A DNA stretch of 64,000 nt from Lumbricus rubellus (GCA_945859605.1 OX243822.1:20224399-20288398); one strand, 5' to 3'. Positions 1 through 11,582 are shown, numbered from the stretch's first letter. Numbers and translations: made by a program. Notes: generated by a model from the sequence alone, not told the origin.

Positions 1-739
1 GAAGTGGTGTCTCTCGTCGGCTGCAGACTGCATTGACATTGGCCTCATTCTTTAGCAGGAGTTGTATTGTTTCCAAATGTCCGGCTGCAGTCGCCATATG
101 AAGCGGAGTCCTACCCTGATCATTTCCGGAGTTAACATTTGCGCCTTTCCTAAGTAGAAGCTTAACAACGTTAACATGACCTTTTAGAGTCGCAATATGT
201 AGAGGTGTGTTATGCGCTCTGTCCAGAACATCGACATTCGCTGACCTCCGCAGCAAACGTCTAACTGCCTTCATATCACCACGCCAAAGTGCATTGTGAA
301 GCTGACTAAAGACTTCAATTTCATCTATCTCAGAGACGCCCTGAACGCCCTCATAATCAGCGTCAGAATCTGTACTTGCGTCCCTAATGTTATCCTCATC
401 TTCTTCTTCATCATCATCGTCGTCATCATCAGCATCAGCAGCAACAGCAGAAGCAGAAGCAGCAGCAGTATCATCCTCTGTGATCAAGCAATCGTTGTAT
501 TGGTTGGTTTGATTCAATTCTTCAACTTTAGGAGTATGAGTAAGCTTACTGGAATGTTCGCTAGTTTCCAATCCATCTGATTCAACAACCATTGTTTCGT
601 CATCAGAGTCAACATATTTCGAATCAGATTCACGTTGAATCAGTCCAATAGCGGTTCGTGCATCGTCGACATCGCCAGCGTTTTCTGCTTCTTCACAAAC
701 ATCAGCGTTATGCTCAGTTGATGTTCTACATGTATTCAT
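1..739 (-). CDS. ANK-cGLR gene A, N-terminal part (runs off left edge)
   Basis: Reading leftwards from an ATG at 739 the frame stays open to position 1, about 246 codons. The product starts with a short N-terminal peptide (MNTCRTSTEH...) closely matching gene B and more loosely gene C. An acidic tract rich in Asp/Glu and Ala/Ser follows at residues ~100-125, then ankyrin repeats carrying the TPLHIAT and TPLHMAT signatures from ~residue 150. Ankyrin repeats are protein-binding helical hairpins. By analogy with B and C a Mab-21/cGAS-like nucleotidyltransferase should follow outside the window; that is inference. The upstream DNA (740-1150) is also related to the region upstream of B, so the duplication included the promoter side. 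No break is seen in the visible part, but intactness cannot be judged. Confidence 0.8.
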   Translation of the reverse strand, partial: MNTCRTSTEHNADVCEEAENAGDVDDARTAIGLIQRESDSKYVDSDDETMVVESDGLETSEHSSKLTHTPKVEELNQTNQYNDCLITEDDTAAASASAVAADADDDDDDDEEEDEDNIRDASTDSDADYEGVQGVSEIDEIEVFSQLHNALWRGDMKAVRRLLRRSANVDVLDRAHNTPLHIATLKGHVNVVKLLLRKGANVNSGNDQGRTPLHMATAAGHLETIQLLLKNEANVNAVCSRRETPL

Positions 740-1735
740 TTCTGCACAAATAGGCCTAATTATTCAGTCTTCTATTAGCAAATTCATTTGCTGATGACAA
801 TTATAATAGCCAAGCGTTGTATTCTAGTTGTTCGTCACCAGGTCCTGTGAAGTAGAGAATGACACATCTTAACAGTCATGCAGAAAAGTGCCGTAGAAAG
901 TTGAATAACACATGTCGACGTATTGTACTATAGTCGCATGCCTAATTCACAGCAATTCTATGTCTTCTCTTTGAGTGGTGCTATATAAATGTTCAAATAT
1001 TATGCTGCAGTGATTTAAGTAGCATTCCACGAATACCATGGTAGCCTACCGGTATTCTATTTCTAAGGGGAATGTAATGATCCACAGCATCAAAAAACAA
1101 TCCTGCTGAATCGACCTATTCATTATTATTAGGTGCGGCAGAAAATGTGTCAAGTAGCCTAGTCAGTAACCCAAAGGCCATAAGAGTCACTTTGAAAACC
1201 GTCTTGAGAATGAAGTAGGCTAATAAGTCTTTTAATGCTACATTTCCGAGCAAACTTGTAGAGACAATCGTTTTATTAGTTTCTCGTAGAATTTTGAAAG
1301 TAGGAGAGAATTGAGACTGGTCTGTATGTCGCTATGTTGCTCTTGTCCATTTCTTCCAATTAGGCACTTTTTTGTCATCTTGCAAATCTCAGAAGTAATT
1401 TTTCTCAATTTCGCAAAAAGTGGACTTTAATATTATTAGAACTCGATCTATATGGATAATATGGCTTATCATATTATTATGCCGCTTATAGAACTAAAGG
1501 AGAAGGCCCAGCGGAGGGAACAGTGGCGACATTGGACAGCCGAACCTGCCTAGGGGCAGATAACCAGAAGGAGGCTTATAGAGTGACATAATTACGCAGT
1601 TCTGATTTCAAGTAGTCCTAGATGTGCAATAGACCTATTATTCGGGGTAGGCTTAAGCCCACAATATTATTATTGACATCCCTTCCTTAATTGTAGGCCT
1701 AGCCTCAGTGGCGTAGACAAGGGGGCTTACCCACA
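740..1735. promoter_or_regulatory. Upstream region of gene A, duplicated with gene B
   Basis: This noncoding stretch aligns by eye with 11444-13050 upstream of gene B, discounting insertions there. The best block is 869-945, including GTGCCGTAG and GTCGACGTATTGTAC, which recurs at 12270-12345 and in part upstream of C at 39499-39545. A minus-strand TATA-like TTTATATAG lies near 990. The conserved block sits about 130-160 bp before the ATG of A and C, which suits a core promoter or 5' leader. Assignment as regulatory is inference. Beyond 1150 nothing else is recognised. Confidence 0.4.
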
Positions 1736-3068
1736 CAGTGGCGAATCCAGAACTGTTCAAAGGGGGTGGGGATCTTTAATCTTTGGTTTTAGGACAAGAA
1801 AAAATTTCGTCATTGGTCGTCAAGAAAGTTGATGACCTTTTTTAGTCATTGGTCTTTGGCTGGGGGAAAAAGTAACTTCATCCGCCAAAAAAGTTGATGA
1901 CCTTTTTTTAGTCGTTCGCCCAAAAACCGAAGGGGGGGGGGGGCATTTCCCATGCCATTTTTTCATGGGGGGGGGGCAATATGCCATGACACCCCTATTC
2001 GTATAATCGTATTGCTAATTTCGAACCGAATGTGGGAGGGCTCGTCCCATTACATTACATTTTTAAATGTAATGGGATTAAAAAAGGGTCATAAACGTTT
2101 TGGCGGATAAAATGGTAAAAAAAGTTTATCACCTTTTTGGCGAATAAAATGGTCTATTTTCCGTAAAAATTGGACAAACGACTAAAAAGGGGTACTTGTC
2201 TGTTTGACGACCACCAAAATTTATAAATTCGATGACAAATATTTTCTGACGAAATAGAAGCGGGATTTATCGCGTGAGGGTGTAAGGGCTCAGCATAGGC
2301 GTAGGAGACGGTGGTCAGGGGGCAAATGCCCCCAAATTTCGGACAAGTCTGATTTTTCGGGCAAGCAGACCCGGAAAATTAAAAAAGTTTTAAAATTTGT
2401 CTACTTTTTTTATTTTTCCGGGTCTTCTTGCCCAAAAAATCAGACTTGCCCGAACAAAAAAGGTCGTCAGACCTATCGGGCAAAAAGTAACGGAAAATTT
2501 CGAAAGATTTCGGCCGGATGACTAAAAAAAGGTCGTCAGAATTTTCGGGCAAACGTAACGGAAATTTATCTTAAGAATTCGGCCGGATGAAAAAAAATTT
2601 CGGGAAAAAGTCTCATTTTTGCCCCCCCCCCCAACGCTGAAATGTCCCCACGCCTATGGGGCTCAGGTTAGGCATCGTGAGGGTATAGGTTAAAAATTAA
2701 GGTTAGTTTTAGGGTTAGTGCAGTCATTGTGCTGAAATTGAAGCTGGATTGATGAACAATAATTTTCAATGAAATAGAAGTTATATTGCTGAAAAATATT
2801 TGCTGACGAAATAGAAGCGGGATTTATCGAACAAATTCTTGCCTAAACAGAAGCTGGATAGATTAAAAGGATTATCGGCAAACTAGAAGTTGGATTTATT
2901 AAAAATAACAATGCTGCAACGTTAGTTCTTGGTGGTCGGATAAAAAAAACAAGTACCGGTACCGGTACCAAAAAAGGTCATCAGATTTTCCGGCGACTAA
3001 CGATGAAATTTTTCCTTGCCCAAGACCGAAAAATTTGCCCCCCTCGCAACATTCTGGATCCGCCACTG
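1736..3068. mobile_element. hAT-like nonautonomous element with terminal inverted repeats
   Basis: The ends are inverted copies: CAGTGGCGAATCCAGAA at 1736 and its near-perfect complement TTCTGGATCCGCCACTG ending at 3068 (one mismatch in 17). CAGTGGCG termini are typical of hAT-derived MITEs. No coding capacity is visible. Inside are poly-G/poly-C runs, repeated GTTGATGACC-type segments and, nested at 2294-2658, a second hAT MITE. A block at 2739-2910 with the words GAAGCTGGATTGATGAA is shared with the fold-back element near 58 kb. I see no clean 8-bp target duplication, so exact borders are less certain than the termini suggest. Confidence 0.55.
2294..2658. mobile_element. Nested hAT MITE with 8-bp target duplication
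   Basis: The terminal inverted repeats CATAGGCGT... and ...CCACGCCTATG are flanked on both sides by the same octamer GGGCTCAG (2286-2293 and 2659-2666). An 8-bp target-site duplication is the hallmark of hAT transposition. The 365-bp interior has no open frame and consists of inverted, T- and A-rich segments plus C and G runs. It interrupts the larger TIR element at 1736-3068 and is therefore younger than it. Confidence 0.75.
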
Positions 3069-4967
3069 GCGTACACCAAGATATTATAAACTGTTTTTCT
3101 TGGTTTCACAATAATTATGTGAACATAGAACTGACGTAGGCTATTAGAATTTAGAACAGTCTGTCTTTCTCTCTGTGTCTCTCTGTCTGTCTGTCTCTCT
3201 CTGTCTCTGTCTCGCTGTATGTCTCTCCGCCTGTCTGTCTCTGTTTCTGTCTTTGTCTCTGTCTGTCTGTCTATCTCTCTCTCTCTCTGTCTGTCTGTTT
3301 ATCTCTTTCGGAGTCTGTGACTCTGTCTGTCTGTCTCTGTCTGTGTCGGTCTGTTTTTGTATGTCTGTTTCTGTCTCTGTCTCTGTCTCTCTATCTCTAT
3401 CTATCTGTCTGTTTGTCTCTCTCTGTGTCTGTCTCTCTCTCGCTGTGTCTCTGTCTGTCTCTCTGTCTGTCTCTGTGCCTCTGTCTCTGTCTCTATCTCT
3501 ATCTCTCTTGGTAATCGACAAATCTCTAAAATGTGCTGATCTAACTAACTCTGTTCCCCCGAGTCGTGTGACACTCATAGCGGCTTTACGCTTATTCCAT
3601 CTTTCTGCCTTTTCTCTGACGTTCACTACAGCTGCGCCTTCGATTATCCCAAAGGCAAAGGCCATAGCTAGTTTGGGGTGTTTGTACACCTCACGAAATA
3701 AAATAATGTAAAAATGAAATAATGCATTTCCTACTGGCATATGATGTATTGAAAGATCTACAGTGTGTAATATAAAAATATTAGCCAATGGCCATCCACA
3801 ACCCGCTATGTTAGCTCACGACGCTTTTTAAAACTCCTTACGATTAACCAGATTGCTTGTTGCGACGTAAAAACTGTTGCCACACGCAGTTGCAGTTGCT
3901 TGTGGGCATGCTTAATTACGGTCGAGTAAACAGGAGCCTAGGCCTAACTAGGATTTTTCGTTGAGGGCGGGGTCTTAAGCCCTGAGCATGACGAGTGCGG
4001 TAGCATATTAATTTTAGCCGTAACCATACAACGGCTTGATTTTTTTTTGGGGGGGGGGCTTCAGCTTCGTTTGGAAGCCCCCCCCCCCCAAGCCCAACGC
4101 TAGTTACGACTCAGCTGAAATAAAATCCTGACTACAGCCTTGATTATACCAAAACCCGCCGCGTCGATCGTGTCCCCTTAAGTTAAACCTATAGTATACT
4201 AGCTTAGACAGCACCATTCTTACCGGCACTCGATCCGGAAGAGATCTGTAGGCCTACTCTGATAGCAAAGTAGCCAGACTGCTGGATGACTATTATTCTG
4301 TTCTAATGGGTATGGCGCCATTAGTAGGCCTAACTAGGCTGGTATGATGCACCCGTGCATGCATGAGTAGACCTAGGCCGCGGCCTACGTCTATGCAAAA
4401 TATTAAAATAGCCTATGCTTTTGGACAACAGCTAGGTCTACTATAAAGACCATAATTATAGGGTCTACATAGTTCATATGAACAAATTATCACATAGAAA
4501 GGCAACTTAGTTAGAACTGACAAATCCGCGTTTAAGGTCTTGTTTCATAAACAATTATTAGACCCACCAAAATTTGTAAGTCACCCTGCTTAGTCTATAT
4601 TCTGATCACGCTTTGCACAGGCCCTATGCAATAAAAAAACCAAAATATTTCACTACAGCCCGAAACACAGCCAATTGATTGATTCTAATTGGCTCGATCA
4701 GTGTGAAAATCTTTTACATAGTGTAGGCCTAATAACAGTCAAACAGACATTCTCATTTTAATTTGCCGCCGAAAAACTGTTCGCCAATAAAATTATTAAG
4801 CAAAATTATTAGAAAGCACAATGAATAGGCCTAAGTGTCGTTCAACAAACAGGCTACTTGCGGTTTGGATTATTAAGAGTCCCATGGCAGATGCAGATCA
4901 TATCCAAATTTGTAACATGCGTTCAATCACATAATCATCACACAAGAATTAGATCTTTACTCACTAC
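3069..4967. repeat. Intergenic; (TCTG)n/(TC)n microsatellite at 3155-3512
   Basis: Between the hAT-like element and the end of gene B there is a long pyrimidine microsatellite (TCTG, TCTC units) at 3155-3512. Open frames crossing it on both strands are low-complexity artefacts. A small G-run/C-run hairpin lies at 4048-4090. Otherwise I see AT-rich noncoding DNA with several TAGGCCTA-type palindromes and no gene. Confidence 0.7.
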
Positions 4968-7602
4968 TCAGTCGTTGCAAATACGCGAAGATAACTTTCT
5001 AATGAATTCTTCCCTATCGAATTGCTCCCAATTTTTGTCATGACTCTTACTAAGACTTTCTTCGGTGCCGCATTCGCGTTCGTCAGCAGGTATATTGATT
5101 GCAGTGCCTTCTGGACAAAGGTCAAGATAGATGTCATAGACTTCAGAGTGTGGGAAGAGTTTCCTAACCGCAGGATAAAGGGATTTATCAAACTCCTCGC
5201 TGGTATCAGAGGATGACCCATGCAATTTAACTGCTCGCATTCTGAATGCGGGCATAAAGTAACAGGGATAAACGTCATGTCGAGAGAATTCCAAGTAGCA
5301 AAACATTATCCTCTCGACCCAGAAGGCGAGTTGCTTTGGCGTAATTTCGACTTCGTTTCTTGTTTCACTTCCAGTCATGGCACAAAAAGCCTCCATGCAA
5401 AAGAGAAGGCAAGTCTTCAATTGGTAAGTAGTTCCGGATTCCTCGTGAAGTATCATTTTGCAAACAATATACGCTGCCTTCAGTAAAAGTGGGCATTCTT
5501 TAATGAATCGACTTTCCACCAGCGCAAATGAAATTCTGGCAACTGTCTCGGAAAAGAGAGAGTGATCACGTCGTGGCCGATCAAAAACCATCGAGCAACC
5601 GTCTGACTTCAAAGCAGTGCTTATGCCAACTGGCAGTAGGTCATCTGGCCACCAATCTTCCATATAAATAGAAGCAACAATGTCAATTGATAATTTGACA
5701 AAAAGAAAGCCACTCTCTCCATCCTCAACGGGATGAATCATTCTTAGTCGCACAGTCTTACAAAGACCAACTGGGTTTTTATATCTGCTATGGTCTATAT
5801 CGTCTAAGTTCCATTCAAAATTATTTTCATCTTGCCAGAAAGAAGGGTCTATTAAGACGTCTTCTAAAATAATCTGGAATCTAGAATTAACTTCATTAGT
5901 TAGTAAGCACTTTTCTAAGTTGAAAAAGATGTCAAAGATGTCACTTGGAATCCTTGAATCCTCATCTATCTTCCGTTTCATTTCATAGTATCCTTTCGGA
6001 CACAGTGGATGTTGAATCGGGTCGCAGAGTTGACTGAATTTAATCAGTCTGAAGTTAAAGTCAAAGTCTGCTGAAAGGACGACTTTTGTTTCTTCTTCGG
6101 CGCTACCCACTAAAATCGGTTGACACTCAAATCGCCAGTCCCTTTCTTTTATGCCATCCGCCAAACGCTGAATGAAGTGTTTCACTGACGGTTTAAGTTG
6201 ACTTAGACGACTATTTAAGCGATTTAGTTCGTTTTCAGTCAATATCCCCCAAATTGCTGCTTCTGATGATTCTTGAGGGCGATGTGATTGGGAGCAAATT
6301 TGAATCGTTTCAATCAGCTTTCTCTTCGATAATTCTGTCACATGGCCGAGAACGTGTGAAAGCTCTCTGGAAAAGCAAAGCGCTTTCTGTCTTATTGGCA
6401 CTTTCTTTGCGTTATCTTCGTTGATAGTCACCGAGTCTCGTAGCTGCTTCAAATCTCTAGACGTATGTCCAAAGTTGTCCTTTGAGTTTTCGTCAGCTCC
6501 GCTCTGGACGAGAAGACCATACTGATCATACTGATCATACTGATCATACCCTACTGCGTAATGTAAAGGGACTTTACCGTACATGTCAGCTGCGTTTAGA
6601 CTGCAACCTAGTTTCATTAGTAACGACACTAGGCCTAGATCGCGATCTTCATCGGTGTTTCGTTGCATCGCAACGTAGTGAAGAGGAGTTCTTCCTTTGT
6701 CATCGGTTGCAATAGCTAATTCTCTGAAATTCTCCGGCCTTAGAAGAATGCCATGAACCATTAAATCGAATATGTCAACGTCCTGTGCTCTTTTGGCTTC
6801 AATTGTGTAATCTGCAGTACCGAAGATGACCAGTCGATGAAGTGGATTTCGACCTCTGTCGTCAATTCTTGCAATTTCGAGTGGAGCTTTGTCTTCTGGT
6901 TCTTGCAGCATTCGAATGGCCCCACGATTCGAGAGTGCATCGAAAGTCGCCGGAGTAATTCGCTTTGAAAATTTAACAGCCAAATCGAGTGGCGTATTTC
7001 CTCTGAAGTCAATGGCATTTACATTTGTCCCATCGTTAGCCAACAACAATTTGATCACATCTTCTCTATTTCGATCTGTTTCCGTTTCAAATTTCTGTAG
7101 CCTGCCAAAAGCTGTACGTAGATCCACGATTATTTCTCTCCAGGTAGTTGTATTTTTGCTGTCAATCTTAAGAGATTCATCGCCATCAGATCTTCGCTTG
7201 CGAAGCCCTTTGCAGAAAAAGTGCAAATCAAACCAGTTCCTATGTCGCTCGTAGATAGCCACGTGTAAGGCAGTGAATCCACTATAGTCATGCAAATTAA
7301 CGGAAGCCTTATGGCTTAGCAGAAGCCTCACTGCTGCGACATGATTCCTTTCGGCTGCTTTAATCAAAGCAGTTGCTCCATATCGGTCTCTCGCGTCAAT
7401 GTCGAGTTTCTTTCCTGATTTTTGCTTCCAGTCAATCAGAATTCGAATGGCATCGTAACAACCTTTCTCAGAGGCAATTATCAAAGGCGTTTCTCCATAA
7501 GAATTCTTCAGGTTGAAATCAGCGCCTGCCTCTAATAACGCGTGTATCAAGTCGTTTATTGCTTGGGCTCGTCGAATTTCTGTGAACAATTCAGGGACAA
7601 TA
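4968..7602 (-). CDS. ANK-cGLR gene B, C-terminal part with Mab-21/cGAS-like nucleotidyltransferase
   Basis: This frame is open on the minus strand to TAA at 4968. Its apparent start codon (7634) lies inside the mariner terminal repeat and is not the native start; the host sequence begins at 7602. It encodes ankyrin repeats (TPLIIASEKG, ATALIKAAERN, TPLDLAVK, TPLHYVAM) over residues ~25-400, then a Mab-21/cGAS-like domain. The nucleotidyltransferase signature is clear: FECQPILVGSAEEETK supplies the Gly-Ser of the nucleotide-binding helix, ADFDFNF the first two acidic ligands, and LSIDIVA the third, followed by EDWWP and the helical C-lobe (YQLKTCLLFCMEAF). All three catalytic carboxylates remain, so the domain looks enzymatically competent. 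Active members of this family make cyclic dinucleotides or related signals when ligand binds. The product ends in FDREEFIRKLSSR, shared with C. Confidence 0.85.
6518..6549. repeat. 9-bp tandem repeat inside gene B ankyrin domain
   Basis: Three tandem copies of TACTGATCA encode Tyr-Asp-Gln triplets within an ankyrin repeat. Gene C has a single such unit at the matching place (EMLDQYKLLLQ). The expansion lengthens the repeat helix or its turn by about six residues without shifting frame. Confidence 0.7.
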
Positions 7603-8589
7603 CACGGTGATTCATAAAAAAACGTCCCACACATAAGTTGGCATAACTCATGTGGATGACCATCAAATTTAATGAAATTTCAGAATAATGAAGTTTGATG
7701 ATCTGGCCAAGTGCCATATAAATTATGTCACGTTCAGAGCTATAATGACGTAACGCGGATGACGAAACTAATGACGTCACGATAATCTCGAGAAATAAGC
7801 AAGATTTCAACGTTCCTGTCAGTCACTGGGGTTGTATCATGCAAACCTGGTCAATTTCATCTGGTTTAGCCTCCTAGTGAGAAATTGTTTACTGTGGCAT
7901 CACCCAATAACAATCAGAATGTTCCCAATCACGCATCTGCCGGTACACAGAAGAGGGACGTTCCAGTAAATTGTCTTTTGCGGAATCGACCAACTTTCAG
8001 CAAATCCCTTATGGTATCTGTCTGCACACGGTCGTACGAACATTATTTCATCGAACCGGGCGTTAAGATCAATGGACAATATTGCAGAGATGTTCTACTA
8101 AAACAGGGCCTTTTACCAGACATTCTTGACATTACCGGTGAGTATTTCATCTTCCAGCAGGATAGCGCTCCTGCGCACAGAGCACGGGACACTGTTGCGT
8201 TACTGAAAACTGAAACATCTGAATTGATCCCGCCTACTTTGTGGCCACCCAACAACCCTGATTTAAATCCAGTGGACTATAAGATATGGAGTGTCATGCA
8301 AGAGAATGTCTACAGATCTCGAATATGTGATGTCAGTGAGTTGCGAAGTCGAATTGTGGAGGCATGGGACAAGATGGATCAGCGCATCATTGATGAATCA
8401 GTCAAACAGTGGCGTACTCGTCTTCGCGCATGCGTAGCTGCCAAAGGGGTCAATTTTAACATAAACTTTAACTTTCCGAATGTTTAGAAATAACTCCTCT
8501 GTCTTCCTTTAAAATTTCTTTCACATAGCATGACATTTGACGGAGTTACAGTGAAATATGTATGGGACGTTTTTTAATGAATCACCGTG
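7603..8589 (+). mobile_element. Mariner/maT-type DNA transposon, 5'-truncated transposase
   Basis: The inverted ends CACGGTGATTCATAAAA (7603) and its complement ending at 8589 are flanked by TA dinucleotides (7601-7602, 8590-8591), the Tc1/mariner target duplication. The open frame 7885-8487 encodes the C-terminal catalytic part of a transposase: FIFQQDSAPAHRA holds the second Asp and NPDLNPVDYKIW the third, with 37 residues between them, which fits the DD37D (maT) group. The N-terminal DNA-binding part and first catalytic Asp are missing, so the copy is not autonomous. It sits in gene B. Without the element and one TA the host frame reads straight through, showing it arrived in an intact gene. 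Confidence 0.85.
7885..8487 (+). pseudogene. Truncated mariner-family transposase
   Basis: About 200 residues, of which ~45-190 match the DDE/D domain of mariner transposases (QQDSAPAHRA; LWPPNNPDLNPVDY; then the helical tail ending SVKQWRTRLRACVAAKGVNF). The helix-turn-helix DNA-binding region and the first Asp are absent. It lies within matching terminal repeats and has no link to the host genes beyond having landed in one. Confidence 0.8.
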
Positions 8590-11120
8590 TATAAGAAGGA
8601 CATGCGCAGTGCTGCATCACGTAGTGACAGAGGGTATTCAATTCACTGTCCAGGTGGTTCACATTAAATTTGCTCGAGTTAATAAGATCGTTAGCGATTT
8701 CTCTTACATTCATCCTATATTGCTTAGGGTCACTTCGACCTTCTTCAAGGAAATGTTCGTCTTCAGTTGCCTTTATCAATGACTCAAAAGTCCATCTAAG
8801 ACGCGCCTCTGAATAGACGCATTGGTCTCCAGAGAGCAAGACTTTAACCATTTTCGGTTTAACTCGATATCCTGCGTGAGTCAATCCGCCAAAGTCTGTC
8901 CTTATCTCAAAATTAATTTCTCTCCAAACTATTTTAGCAGAAACGCGTCGACCATCGCATTTCAAAAGTTCAGTCGAAATGACGTGTCTAGCATCAACCA
9001 AGCTTTTGACCTTCTCTTGAAGTTTCTGCTTCTCTTTAGTTAATTTTTTAGAAATTCCGCAGCTATATCTGACTATAACCTCAGCAACGTCGGTGTGATC
9101 TTTCGAGACGGCAACGTCTAATGGTGTATCAGCACCAACGTTGATCTCTACAAAGTCGGAAAAACCGCGGCGCAATAGCAAATCTGTGACTTCCGCATGA
9201 CCATTCTTAGCCGCAAGGTAAAATGGAGTTTCATTGGATTGTTTCATTACGTCGATTGTAGCATGGTTGTCGAGTAAAATCTCAACTATGGAAGTATGGC
9301 CGTTTCGGCATGCTATATGAAGTGCAGTCATCTTGGCGTTATTACACGCATTAACATTTGCCCTGTTAATCATCACATTCTGTTCACTTTCAGAATGTCC
9401 ACCTGGAGTGTCGTCAAGCGTGGTAGCTCTGCAGTGGTTAGACGAATGACTTATTTGAATATCTGCAACATTGCCACCTTCTGTTGCGGTTGAGCGTGAA
9501 ATACGACCGCCATCAACTTCGTCTTTAATGGGAGTTTGAGAGAATTCAAACCCAACTGCAGAAACGTGGTTCAGCGTTTGTTGCGAACGAGTTTGCACAT
9601 CCATTTCCGTTGTATGATTCAGCAAGGAATTTACATCAGCGCTGTGGGCATTGCCTGCTGTCAGATGAAGTGCAGTATCGCCATTTTTGTCAGTCGCATT
9701 GACCTCCCCTGCGTGATCTATCAATGCTTTCACTATTTCTGCGTGTCCCATGTTAGCAGCGATATGAAGGGGAGTCTCACCATCAGCATTGCGAATATTG
9801 ACATTTGCGTTGTTGCTCAACAAAACCTCTGCGACTCCGAATTGGCCATTTTGGGATGCAAGATGGAGTGGGGTGTCATCGTTGAAGTTTGTAGCGTCAG
9901 GATTTTCGTGGTGTTCTAGTAGATGCTGCTGCACAAGGTTGGTATTTCCACATTCTGCTGCAAGATGGAGACGCGTATTGCCGCACATTATCAGCGAATT
10001 GTGATCTGAGTTCATCATAAGTTGGGCAAGTTGGTAATTGCCGCACATGTCTGCTATGTCAAGCGGTGTCCTGTTATATTGGTCGGTTACATAGATATGT
10101 GCGTTCTTTCCCAACAGATATGCTGCAACTTCCAACTTGTCGTTTTCAGCTGCCAAATGAAGCGAAGTCTGACCTAACGCATTTTTTGAGTTGACACTTG
10201 CTTTGTTGTTTAGTAGAATATTAACAACGACAACATGGCCATTTAGAGTCGCAATGTGTAGGGGTGTGTTATTCTCCGCGTCCCGTACATCGACAATAAT
10301 TGCTGACCTCTTCAGCAGAATTTTGGCAGCACACTCATTACCTTGTTTAGCTGCAATGTGAAGTGGCGTTTCTTGTCTGCTGCAGACTGCATTGACATCA
10401 GCTTTACTGTTTAACAATATATTCATAGTTTCCATATGCATAGTATTCCAGTGTCCGGCTGCAGTCGCCATATGAAGCGGAGTCCTACCCAGAGCATTTC
10501 CGGAGTTAACATTTGCGCCCTTCCTAAGTAGAAGCTTAACAACGTTAACATGACCATTTAGAGTCGCAATGTGTAGAGGTGTGTTATGCTCTACGTCCCG
10601 TACATCGACATTTGCGGACGACATAAGTAAACTTTCGGCAGCATTCTCATGACCACGTTGAGCTGCAATGTGAAGTGGTGTCTCTCGTCGGCTGCAGACT
10701 GCATTGACATCAGCCTTACTGTCTAACAATATATGCATAGTTTCCAAGTGGCCGGCTGCAGTCGCCATATGAAGCGGAGTCCTACCCTGAGCATTTCCGG
10801 AGTTAACATGTGCGCCCTTCCTAAGTAGAAGCTTAACAACGTTAGCATGGCGATTTAGAGTCGCAATGTGTAAAGGTGTGTTATGTTCTGTGTCCCGTGT
10901 ATCGACATTTTCTGACGACCTCAGCAAACGTCTAACAGCCTTCGTATCACCACGTTTAGCTGCAATGTGAAGCTGACTAAGGCCCTCAACTTTGTCTTTC
11001 TCAGAGACGCCCTGAGCGTTCTCATCCTTAGCTTCAGAATCTGTACTTGCGTCTTTAACGTTATCACCATCATCATCATCATCATCATCGTCGTCGTCAT
11101 CATCAGCATCAGCATCATCG

Positions 11121-11157
<37 letters not shown>

Positions 11158-11443
11158 TAGCAGCAGAAGCAGCAGAAGCAGCATCAGTATCATCCTCGGC
11201 GATCAAGCAATCGTTGTATTGGTTGGTTTGATTCAATGCTTCAACTTTAAGCTTACTGGAATTTTCGCTAGTTTCCAATCCATCCGATTCAACAATCATT
11301 GTTTCGTCAACCGATTCAACGTGTTTCGAATCAGATTCACGTTGAATCATTCCAACTACAGCGGTTCGTGCATCGTCGACATCGCCAGCGTTTCTTGTTT
11401 CTCCACAAACATCGTCGTTATGCTGAGTTGATGTTCTATTCAT
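8590..11443 (-). CDS. ANK-cGLR gene B, N-terminal ankyrin part
   Basis: The ATG is at 11443 and the frame is open into the mariner element, where a stop occurs at about 8582 after three element-derived residues. Order: conserved N-terminal peptide (about 1-45), an acidic low-complexity tract with long Asp runs (about 95-125), then some 15-17 ankyrin repeats from about residue 155 to 810, ending in a linker with LRWTFESLIKATEDEH. Several repeats belong to a three-repeat unit duplicated almost verbatim (signatures TPLHIATLN, TPLHMATAAG, ETPLHIAA), with an extra HMETMN insertion in one copy. Across the mariner site the frame is the same as 4968-7602, so the original gene was one exon of roughly 1,830 codons. 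As it stands, translation would yield an ankyrin-only protein. Confidence 0.85.
10370..10980 (-). repeat. Intragenic tandem duplication of a three-ankyrin unit
   Basis: DNA from about 10671 leftwards and from about 10361 leftwards is strongly similar at a period near 310 bp (for example GCTGCAGACTGCATTGACAT occurs in both, and again at position 21 in gene A). The unit encodes three ankyrin repeats. The high nucleotide similarity points to recent duplication or gene conversion rather than old repeat divergence. Confidence 0.75.
11063..11157. repeat. (CAT/GAT)n microsatellite encoding the poly-Asp tract of gene B
   Basis: Nearly pure ATC triplets on the plus strand are read on the minus strand as GAT/GAC, giving two runs of about a dozen Asp separated by Ala-Asp. 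Gene A has a shorter mixed Asp/Glu tract and gene C none of this kind, so the tract changes length by triplet slippage. Confidence 0.85.
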
Positions 11444-11582
11444 TTCTGCACGATTATTCAGTCTTCCATTAGCAAATAGGCCTGCATTTGCTGAAGACAG
11501 TTACAGTCAAGTCTTGCATTCTAGTTGTTCGTCATCAGATTCTGTGAAGTAGAGAATGACATTAAAATAAATAATAATAATC

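Noticed and set aside
3144..3788. Long open frames on both strands over 3155-3512 rich in Arg/Asp/Thr or Leu/Ser/Cys
   Set aside because: They are translations of a TCTG/TC microsatellite and are open in several frames at once; no domain.
7603..7634. ATG at 7634 as native start of the gene B C-terminal part
   Set aside because: It lies in the mariner terminal repeat; the host frame continues from the upstream ankyrin part.
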